DNA from: Porphyromonas vaginalis
Lineage (GTDB): Bacteria > Bacteroidota > Bacteroidia > Bacteroidales > Porphyromonadaceae
NCBI RefSeq assembly: GCF_958301595.1
Contig: NZ_CATQJU010000001.1
Coordinates: forward strand, 124,001 to 188,000
Reading direction: 5' to 3'
DNA: 64,000 nucleotides
Shown here: piece by piece, positions 19,364 to 25,803 of the stretch
Layout: every line of letters starts with the position of its first letter
Position numbering within the stretch: position 1 is the first letter of the stretch
Notes under the pieces: generated by a model
What the model was told of the DNA's origin: nothing
Databases searched by the model: none
Seen by the model: only the letters and a program-made list of their open reading frames with translations
Position numbers and translations under genes: made by a program

Positions 19364-19402
19364 CTATTTACTTGATTCTTGATTAGGATAAGACTGAGTG
19401 GA

Positions 19403-19672
19403 CTAGAGCGTAGCGAGTACGTCGCTCTGCTTCATGATCATGAGCTTCTCGCCCTCGATCTCTATCTCCGTGCCGGCATACTTGCCGTATAGCACCTTGT
19501 CCCCCACCTTGAGGACCATCTCCTCATCTTTCGTACCCTTGCCCACAGCGAGTACCTCGCCCTTGAGGGGCTTCTCCTTTGCTGAGTCTGGGATGATGAT
19601 ACCACCTTGTGTCTTCTCCTCTGCAGTAGCGGGCTTGATCAGCACGCGATCTGCCAATGGTTTGATTGTCAT
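19403..19672 (-). CDS. groS: Co-chaperonin GroES (Hsp10)
   Basis: An 89-residue subunit of the heptameric lid of GroEL. The N-terminal [12 protein letters not shown], the mobile loop [18 protein letters not shown] (about 18-35) and the roof/strand segments GEVLAVGKG and [15 protein letters not shown] are all present, and the length is typical. It is first gene of the operon. I see no CIRCE element upstream; heat-shock control in Bacteroidetes usually does not rely on one. Confidence 0.98.
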   Translation of the reverse strand: MTIKPLADRVLIKPATAEEKTQGGIIIPDSAKEKPLKGEVLAVGKGTKDEEMVLKVGDKVLYGKYAGTEIEIEGEKLMIMKQSDVLATL

Positions 19673-19784
19673 AGTTTATCTTGGTTATATATTAATGTCT
19701 CACTTGCCGTGCCCCCCGCCATGCAGGAGGCACGCATTAGGACTAAAGCAAATAATGTGCCAAAAGAGAGAAAGCCCCTCTTGA

Positions 19785-19792
19785 CAAAAGTA
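19785..19792 (-). promoter_or_regulatory. -7 element TACTTTTG, candidate groES-groEL promoter
   Basis: Minus-strand TACTTTTG fits TAnnTTTG and lies 112 bases from the groES start, leaving a long untranslated leader. The -33 region is weak. Confidence 0.4.
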
Positions 19793-19825
19793 TCGTGACA
19801 GAATAGCACGCCACACATTCCCAAG

Positions 19826-19910
19826 CACTCCGACACCTCCGACTACTTCGATCACCTCTGACAGCTCCGATCATCTCTAACCTCTAACCTCTAATTTCTA
19901 AATCCCCCCC
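19826..19910. repeat. TCTAACC heptamer run preceded by TCCGA-type units
   Basis: Loose ctccgacac/ctccgatca units (19826-19874) run into three to four copies of tctaacc/tctaatt (19875-19903). The same pair of unit types occurs at 29115-29190, 29471-29540 and 58411-58630, always in intergenic sequence. Confidence 0.6.
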
Positions 19911-19911
19911 C

Positions 19912-19954
19912 ACGTGGAAAATAAAAATAGCCACGTGGATCTCCACGTGGCTAT
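19912..19954 (-). terminator. Terminator made of CACGTGG palindromes (relic of the R repeat)
   Basis: ATAGCCACGTGGA/TCCACGTGGCTAT form a 13 bp palindrome; on the minus strand it is followed by TTTTTATTTT and another ccacgtggg. It sits 53 bases beyond the stop of the secreted-protein gene at 20008-21633. The same palindrome, T-run, palindrome order occurs inside the R repeat at about 29612-29645. Confidence 0.7.
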
Positions 19955-20007
19955 CGTACCAAAGTCGATTATTGACTATTTATGCCGTCCGGTAAAAGTC
20001 GGAGAGA

Positions 20008-21633
20008 TTATAGCGAGAGTTTGAGTGAGGCTGAGTTGCCCTGAGCATTGACTGCTAGGACGATGTAATCGCCCTGTGGCAACGTGTGACGTAGAGGAGC
20101 CATGTCTAGCTGCGTGGTCTGTGCACTCTGATAGAGTAGCTCTCCCTGTGCATTGAAGAGGTAGATGCAACTAGGCTCAGCGACGTGGAGTAGCTCTCCG
20201 TCAAATCTCAAGCCCTGCTTCATGGCACCGCATACGGGTGCGATGGGTAGGATGCTCTGCCCAAAGCGGAAGTAGCTGTTGCGATAAGTCTTGGAGGCTT
20301 CGTTTGGATGGCCTAAGAGCGTTACCGTCTTGCCGTCTAAGCTCACCTCAGGCCAACCTGTATGGATGGTAGACTCGCCCGATACGGGATCTGGCATGGA
20401 GTAGAAGGTGGAGAAGTCTTGCTGCGTCTCCCTCTTGACCCACTCTACGAGTGAGAGCGTCTTCTGGTCATGAGTGTAGACGAAAGCATCCCAGTAACGG
20501 CCACTGACAGGAGACGCATAGAGAAGCTCACGCTGCTCTCCTAAGAGGTCGCGAGGATTGACCTCTTCGGAGGTCCCTTCGGGATAATTGACCAGCTCAG
20601 CTTTGCCTCTCGTCAGGTCTACAGAGAGATACTTGACCGCCTTAGTAAAGCGGAAGCCCTCATCGTCCACGCCATTCTCAACGACTGTCACCAAAGCATA
20701 GCGACCCTTGCCACCTACTGCGAGGGAGTGCTGCTTGAGCGCTAGATTACGAGAGAAGAGGTCGAAGAGTCGGTAGTACTCGTCACACGCTTTGTTGTAA
20801 GCGTCCTCCTGCTCTTTAAGCTTTTGCTCATCGTAATTAGGATCGTCTGGATCGGAGGTCGCAGTCACATAGTCGTCATACTCAGGGAATGGAGGCACTG
20901 TGATGCTGTGGTCAAAGAGCACGTCATCTGCGGGGAACTGTATACCATAGGTACCATCAGCCTTTCTTTGATAGGTCATGACAGTCGCCAGGTTACCACT
21001 CTCCTCCACTAGAAAGCCTACTAGTGTAGCACCATCCTCGCTTACATACATCAGTCTAAACTGCTGAGGGGTAGTGCCTAGTGGGTCTTTGTCAGGGACG
21101 GGTAGCGTGCTTACCTTATAGCTCTTGCCATCAGCACTACGCTCTCCGATGACTGGTATAGACTCCCAGCCTGAGTCGAGGATCGTACCGCAAAAGTACT
21201 TAGCATCGCTGGTCAGGTGCCAGAGTGTGAAGTAAGGGTGATCGGGGTCGGGTGATGTGACGAATATGCTATGCTCCCCATTGGTGGAGTCTAGAGGTAC
21301 TAGTACAACCCCATTAGATAGTCCAGACTGCTCGCCAGCCGATGCTGTCTGCAGGAGAGACCAGCCGTCAGAAGATATGCCGACAACCTCGCAAGTGGTC
21401 GTCTCGTCGCCATAGATGGCGTACTTGTTTGTCTTCGTATCGAGAGCGAAGCCACGACCACGCAGAGCACCATAGAGGTAGCGACCATTGCCACTAGAGC
21501 CTAGGAGTGCCATGCTGGATAGTTCGTCGGGCAGGTCTGTCGGATTAGTCTCGATAGTCAGGCTCTGCGCATTTGTTAAGGTCACACAAGATAGCCATGT
21601 GAGGACCAAAAAGAGTAGCTGTGTTTGTTTCAT
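20008..21633 (-). CDS. Secreted protein with T9SS-like C-terminal domain, unknown function
   Basis: A 541-residue protein with a signal peptide (MKQTQLLFLVLTWLSCV...TNAQ). The body contains repeated short segments such as 'LSSDG/ISSDGWSLL', 'SEDGATLVGFL' and 'VSLDGKTVTLLG', suggesting a beta-propeller-like fold, though I cannot assign a family. The last 80 residues (CIYLFNAQGELLYQSAQ ... TLPQGDYIVLAVN...LKLSL) resemble the T9SS type A sorting domain, in which a 'GxY-I/V' strand precedes a final short strand. It is therefore probably exported across the outer membrane. It has its own promoter and terminator. Confidence 0.75.
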   Translation of the reverse strand: MKQTQLLFLVLTWLSCVTLTNAQSLTIETNPTDLPDELSSMALLGSSGNGRYLYGALRGRGFALDTKTNKYAIYGDETTTCEVVGISSDGWSLLQTASAGEQSGLSNGVVLVPLDSTNGEHSIFVTSPDPDHPYFTLWHLTSDAKYFCGTILDSGWESIPVIGERSADGKSYKVSTLPVPDKDPLGTTPQQFRLMYVSEDGATLVGFLVEESGNLATVMTYQRKADGTYGIQFPADDVLFDHSITVPPFPEYDDYVTATSDPDDPNYDEQKLKEQEDAYNKACDEYYRLFDLFSRNLALKQHSLAVGGKGRYALVTVVENGVDDEGFRFTKAVKYLSVDLTRGKAELVNYPEGTSEEVNPRDLLGEQRELLYASPVSGRYWDAFVYTHDQKTLSLVEWVKRETQQDFSTFYSMPDPVSGESTIHTGWPEVSLDGKTVTLLGHPNEASKTYRNSYFRFGQSILPIAPVCGAMKQGLRFDGELLHVAEPSCIYLFNAQGELLYQSAQTTQLDMAPLRHTLPQGDYIVLAVNAQGNSASLKLSL

Positions 21634-21668
21634 AGTAAGTCTTATTGTTAGATGTGAATACTCTACAG

Positions 21669-21699
21669 CAAAGATAGTCTATGAATTTGAGATATGCAA
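21669..21699 (-). promoter_or_regulatory. Promoter of the secreted-protein gene (TTG - 20 bp - TATCTTTG)
   Basis: Minus-strand TTG (complement of 21697-21699), a 20 bp spacer and TATCTTTG (complement of 21669-21676), 36 bases before the start codon. Confidence 0.6.
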
Positions 21700-21741
21700 C
21701 GAGAGGCTATTACTTAGACTCCGCAAAGTTGACGATCGACG

Positions 21742-23103
21742 CTAGATGCCGGGCCAGAGGGAGAGATCGTCTGTGGGGTGTGCGGCCTCGACACGGGTCT
21801 CGATATTGTCGGGGAGGTTGTGAAAGAAGTCTAGCCCTGTGCGCTCCTCTAGCTTGTCGATAGAGATAGCGACCGTGCGAGGACGGTCCACCTGAGCTGG
21901 ACGGGTGTGCTCCACCCAGAAGGCAATCGCCTGATAGTGGTCGCCACGCTGCGCCAGGATAGCCATCCAGTAGTAGCGCGGCACGGTGATGCCACCCACG
22001 GTGACGCCTAGGGTCTCCCCATCTCGCAGGGTACCCCCCTTGACCACATAAAGCTTGTCACGCAGATGACTATTGCGCGCCCACTTCTGTACCAGTTGCT
22101 CGAGCTGTAGCCACACGCCTATATTAAGATTGCGTCGCTGCGGACTCATATTGGTATAGTAAAAGGTCTGCTCGTTTGCCTCCTTGGAGTAAAGGCGATC
22201 GGCCGATGCGACGATATGTCCGCGGTCATACCCCTTGAAAGCGCTCTGCGTCACCTCGTACTGGCTAGGCACAAAGGGATCCCAGCTCCAAGCGTCACTG
22301 CTGCGCTTGGTGTGTCGCTGACAAGTGTACTCATCGGCACTGTAGCAGACCCAGATAGGATGGTGGTAGACGACGTCATACTCGACAGAGAAGTTGACAC
22401 GCTGTCCCTGCTCTACTCGGTGGGTGATGTAGTAAGCGGAGCTACGCCCCGAGAGCTTGGGAGCCTCTAGGAGAGAGACGTCGCCCAGGATCGTTTCGCT
22501 ACCATACTCGCCACTGCCACCCGTATGCCCAGCTGCTTGCTGCTGAGTGATGGCGTAAGTGACGCTTTTGCCATTGGCTGAGAGTGTCAGCTGAGCTTTG
22601 CGCTCTCCACCCTCGTTGGCAGAGATCGAGACGATCACCTCCTGCTTGCCCGCATGGCCCTCGCTGGGGGATACGGAGAGCCACATCTCGGGCGATGCGG
22701 AGAGCGTCCAGCGAGTCGGAGCCTCTACTGTCACAAAGAAGTCTAACGGCTCAGCACTCACGACCCGCATCGAAGCTCCTGTACGATCGTAGAGGGCTAG
22801 CTCTGTGGGTAGCTCGGGCTGTGACGTGCCTTGTGGCTTACAACCAACGAGTAGGAGTGCCATCCAGCCCACGAGCAGGAGCATCAGGAGACTGTTGCAT
22901 AAAGGCGAATCGCTGTGTTGCTTTCGGGATTCGGCTTCGGTCACATACGGAGGTATGCTTCCTTCAGACCTCACCCTCAGCGCCTTGCGCTTCATCCTTT
23001 CTGCAAAGTCTGGACAATCTTGCAAGCACGATTGTGAGACTGTTGCTTTTTGCAACAGTCTCCTCTGGCGAGATGAAGCTCTATTATATAGGAGTGAGGA
23101 CAT
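21742..23103 (-). CDS. Lipoprotein DNA/RNA non-specific endonuclease with BACON-like domain; signal-peptide region interrupted by a miniature element
   Basis: The core protein has a lipoprotein hydrophobic stretch LLVGWMALLLVGC, a BACON-like domain (SPSEGHAGKQEVIVSISANEGG), then a nuclease domain of the NucA/EndA beta-beta-alpha-Me type: YDRGHIVASADR (DRGH, catalytic His), YYTNMSPQRRNLN (Mg-binding Asn) and a C-terminal VEHTRPAQVD. It would degrade nucleic acids at the cell surface. The ATG nearest the hydrophobic segment (22884) lacks the usual positive n-region; that region (MSSLLYNRASSRQ, start 23103) lies on the far side of a 175-177 bp element at 22888-23062 that stays open in frame. Whether the present product is exported is uncertain. 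It lies downstream of two DUF5689 lipoproteins and a TonB receptor, behind a terminator. Confidence 0.75.
   Translation of the reverse strand: MSSLLYNRASSRQRRLLQKATVSQSCLQDCPDFAERMKRKALRVRSEGSIPPYVTEAESRKQHSDSPLCNSLLMLLLVGWMALLLVGCKPQGTSQPELPTELALYDRTGASMRVVSAEPLDFFVTVEAPTRWTLSASPEMWLSVSPSEGHAGKQEVIVSISANEGGERKAQLTLSANGKSVTYAITQQQAAGHTGGSGEYGSETILGDVSLLEAPKLSGRSSAYYITHRVEQGQRVNFSVEYDVVYHHPIWVCYSADEYTCQRHTKRSSDAWSWDPFVPSQYEVTQSAFKGYDRGHIVASADRLYSKEANEQTFYYTNMSPQRRNLNIGVWLQLEQLVQKWARNSHLRDKLYVVKGGTLRDGETLGVTVGGITVPRYYWMAILAQRGDHYQAIAFWVEHTRPAQVDRPRTVAISIDKLEERTGLDFFHNLPDNIETRVEAAHPTDDLSLWPGI
22888..23062 (-). repeat. Miniature element family M2 (GAGACTGTTGC ends), copy 1
   Basis: A 175 bp element bounded by GAGACTGTTGCA and TGCAACAGTCTC. 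One end is a 27-base hairpin (GAGACTGTTGC/GCAACAGTCTC). A near-identical copy in the other orientation is at 50533-50707, and the hairpin end alone is at 28981-29007. No transposase is encoded. Confidence 0.85.
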
Positions 23104-23107
23104 AGCT

Positions 23108-23138
23108 CTTTGGAGTAAAGGGGGGCTTTGGAGTAAAG
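23108..23138. promoter_or_regulatory. Direct repeat of CTTTGGAGTAAAG, possible operator
   Basis: Two perfect copies of the 13-mer CTTTGGAGTAAAG (23108-23120 and 23126-23138), 18 bp centre to centre, just upstream of the nuclease's likely original start. Each is itself partly palindromic (CTTT...AAAG). No other copy was noticed. Confidence 0.4.
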
Positions 23139-23147
23139 TGGATAACA

Positions 23148-23234
23148 AAAGGCGAAGCCTCTGAGACTACCCTTCCGAGAGACCTACCCGCTCGGGGGAA
23201 GAGGCTCTCAAGGTTAAGCTCAGAGGCTCCGCTT
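23148..23234 (-). terminator. Long hairpin terminator after the 544-residue lipoprotein gene
   Basis: Minus-strand GCGGAGCCTCTGAG and CTCAGAGGCTTCGC form a long outer stem (one mismatch) around about 50 bases with secondary pairing, followed by CTTTTG. It starts 38 bases after the lipoprotein stop and would separate the nuclease gene from the receptor operon. Confidence 0.65.
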
Positions 23235-23271
23235 GGTTAGGAAAGCTACCTGAGATAGCTATAGAAGAAGG

Positions 23272-24906
23272 CTACTTGACCGTAAGTGCCTCCACTTGGT
23301 ACGTACCCGTACGCTCAGAAACTTTAGCCGCATAGAGGACAGCAATATAGCCCGCATCGGCAGAGCCTGAGATCGTGTAGCTCTTCTTGTAGTGCTGGTT
23401 GCCGTAACCGCTAGGACTGCTTTGGTCGTTGATCACTTCTAGTGTCTTCACCAGCTTGCCGTCCTTGTCTAGCTGCTGTATAGTAAGCGTAGCACCCTTG
23501 GTGTGGCCTGTGCTATAAGTCAACTCAACGGTGTAGCTACTCCCGGCCTTCATCTGTAGGCGTGGCGTGACGAGGACACACTTATTCTCAGGATCAGGCG
23601 ACTTATAGTCACTTGCCTGCGCATAGTGCACACCGCCATATGATTTCTTCTGGAACTTACGTTTACCCACTAAGTCTTTGTTGAGCCAGCCAGGTAGCTT
23701 GAAGTCTGTATTATCCTCACCTCCCTTAGAGAAGTCATCTGCAAAGGGTATCGTACGAGCCGTCTGCGAGAGATCGACACCATAGATATTCCCCTGCGGG
23801 TTAGGATTGGGATTGGGATTGGGATTAGGATTCGGGTTGGGCTGATTGCCACCACCCACGTCGAAGCGTGGCTGGTCCAGCTTGATGTCGCTACGTAGCG
23901 TGGGGCGGAGATTGAAGAAGGTCTTATTGACCGTCACGATTGCCGTGATGCTACCGCTACCAGAGGGTACCTTCTCATCACGGAAGGTAGCTGTCTTCCA
24001 CACCTCTAGATTGGTCTTCTTACCACTCTTATCAACAATCTGATGGCGTGTTGAGGAGTAGGTGCTAGCTGGGTCAAAGAAGGGTACGTCTGGCTTGACA
24101 AACTGAACCTCCTTGACACGCACGTACTGGTTCGGGTGCTTACCTGCGACGACCTCAGCGAGCGTTGTCTCGATCGGCTCGATCGGCTTGTTGGGCACGA
24201 TAGACATCTGTGCGTGTGAGACCTGTAGCTGTACCGTTCCGTTGTAGTTAGAGATCTTAGCACCCTTGAGCTTAGCGGTCACTTCGTCGCCAAACTGCAA
24301 GGCATCCTCGCCCTTGGGCACCGTCAAGACGAGCGCATTGCCCTCAGCGTCCTGTATGTAGTGGAAGCCAGCAAAGGGGAACTGCTTCGTCTCGGCATGA
24401 GTCGTGACCGTAGCGCGAATGCGCAGGTCTTGGTCGATGGTCTTGCCGTTTTGGTCTAGCCCCTCACCTAGCTTAGCGATTTCAGCGAGCGAGGTGTAGG
24501 TGATTCCCTTGCCGGTACTGCCAAGCTGCATGATCAGGTAGACGTGCTGCGTCGTAGAGGTCTTGATGATCATCTGAGCCTCACGAGCATCTTCGCTTCT
24601 GTTGGGGAGAGCCGTGATGGTGATCTGGTGCGTTCCCTCGGTCGCCTCCATAGGCGTAGCCGAAACCCACTCGGCACCCTCGCCGAAGGTGATCGAAAAG
24701 CGTCTATTGGTCTCGATGGTCAGCTGCTGCGTACCACCATCCTGCTTGAAGGGGATCGTATTGTCGGTGAAGTTTGGTGAGAGCGTCACGTAGGGCTTCT
24801 CATAGTAGTCCATCTCATCCTTACAGCTGGTCACAGCAAGCAGCGGAGCGATGGTGAGGATAGCGAGGAGTAGTCGTCTCGTCGCAAGTTTATTGAGTGT
24901 CTTCAT
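23272..24906 (-). CDS. BACON/DUF5689 lipoprotein with Asn-Pro repeat linker
   Basis: A 544-residue lipoprotein (signal ending LLAVTSC, Cys28). Domains in order: a BACON-like beta domain (about 40-130), a DUF5689 OB-like domain (about 135-345, SLAEIAKLGEGLDQNGKTI, FHYIQDAEGNALVL, GDEVTAKLKGAKISNYNGT), a low-complexity Asn-Pro linker (about 354-370, seven to eight PN units), and a C-terminal jelly-roll-like domain (PFADDFSKGGEDNTDFKLPGW ...) typical of carbohydrate- or ligand-binding modules. It is last of three genes with the TonB receptor and is likely a surface-exposed partner that captures the substrate, in the place SusD holds elsewhere. Substrate unknown. Confidence 0.85.
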   Translation of the reverse strand: MKTLNKLATRRLLLAILTIAPLLAVTSCKDEMDYYEKPYVTLSPNFTDNTIPFKQDGGTQQLTIETNRRFSITFGEGAEWVSATPMEATEGTHQITITALPNRSEDAREAQMIIKTSTTQHVYLIMQLGSTGKGITYTSLAEIAKLGEGLDQNGKTIDQDLRIRATVTTHAETKQFPFAGFHYIQDAEGNALVLTVPKGEDALQFGDEVTAKLKGAKISNYNGTVQLQVSHAQMSIVPNKPIEPIETTLAEVVAGKHPNQYVRVKEVQFVKPDVPFFDPASTYSSTRHQIVDKSGKKTNLEVWKTATFRDEKVPSGSGSITAIVTVNKTFFNLRPTLRSDIKLDQPRFDVGGGNQPNPNPNPNPNPNPNPQGNIYGVDLSQTARTIPFADDFSKGGEDNTDFKLPGWLNKDLVGKRKFQKKSYGGVHYAQASDYKSPDPENKCVLVTPRLQMKAGSSYTVELTYSTGHTKGATLTIQQLDKDGKLVKTLEVINDQSSPSGYGNQHYKKSYTISGSADAGYIAVLYAAKVSERTGTYQVEALTVK

Positions 24907-24961
24907 ATCTGGATCTAACTCTGTTTCTTAAATTCTTGAGCGAAGCTCCGTGGAGCCTCCG

Positions 24962-25789
24962 TTACTTAGTCGTCTGAAATCGTGGGCTGGTGAAGTTAAT
25001 GTCACTCTCTAGGCTAATGAGGAGCTGAGGCTTCCCATTGAAGTAGCCGAGGATGGCGGTGATATTGCCAGAACCCTCGGGGATCTGTCTGCCAGCAAAG
25101 AGCGCGTAGCTACTCGAGCGTAGCACGACACGGTTGCCCTGCTGGTCTTCGATCTGACGCTCCATAGCGGGGACGCTCGTCTTATTGTCCGCATCGGCAT
25201 AAGTCTGACCTAGCTCGCTATCAACGAACTGTACGCCCTCAAGACGTATCAGCGTATTGGTATACTCAGGTGAAAGCGTCGGGATGGTGAGCGTGCGGTA
25301 GACGAGTGGCTGACGCATGTTGTCACAACGCAGCAGACGTGGAGTCATCTGCTCGGGGAGGTAGGCATTCTCGTACTTTGGCTCCGTAGAGCTCTTGCCC
25401 AGCGTGACGACACCGCCATACTTACCGAGCGTCAGCCCGTGACAGCGGATCGCTATCTTAGAGCCACGCTTGTAGAGGAGGTTGGAGTTGACCAGCCCCG
25501 CCTTGAACTCGATGCCGCCTGTCTCGTCCTGTAGGTAGATAGACTTGTAGATGTTGCCCTCGCTATCGTCCGAGATGACCTGTCCGACGATTACCGCATC
25601 GGGTACGACCTGTACAGGCTTCGACTGGTAGAGTGCTTTGAGCTCTTGAATCGTCATCGTACGCTCCCAGAGGGGGCGTGGAGTTCGCTCCTGTGGCGGG
25701 TCAATCTTGTTGTACTGACAGCTCGTCAGCAAGGCGAGCATGCCGACCACTACGATGAGTCTATTATATATATGTGTCATACTATTCAT
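24962..25789 (-). CDS. DUF5689 lipoprotein
   Basis: A 275-residue lipoprotein (signal MTHIYNRLIVVVGMLALLTSC, Cys24 counted from the first ATG; the second ATG, three codons in, is an equally good start). Nearly the whole mature chain is a DUF5689 domain: TIQELKALYQ, VIVGQVISDDSEGNIYKSIYLQDETGGIEF, GSKIAIRCHGLTLGKYGGVV, and the final strand GNITAILGYFNGKPQLLI. It lies 14 bases after the receptor gene stop and 55 bases before the larger DUF5689 lipoprotein gene, so all three are probably co-transcribed. The role is probably substrate binding at the cell surface for the receptor. Confidence 0.87.
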   Translation of the reverse strand: MNSMTHIYNRLIVVVGMLALLTSCQYNKIDPPQERTPRPLWERTMTIQELKALYQSKPVQVVPDAVIVGQVISDDSEGNIYKSIYLQDETGGIEFKAGLVNSNLLYKRGSKIAIRCHGLTLGKYGGVVTLGKSSTEPKYENAYLPEQMTPRLLRCDNMRQPLVYRTLTIPTLSPEYTNTLIRLEGVQFVDSELGQTYADADNKTSVPAMERQIEDQQGNRVVLRSSSYALFAGRQIPEGSGNITAILGYFNGKPQLLISLESDINFTSPRFQTTK

Positions 25790-25803
25790 CCGTTTTAAGG
25801 TGG

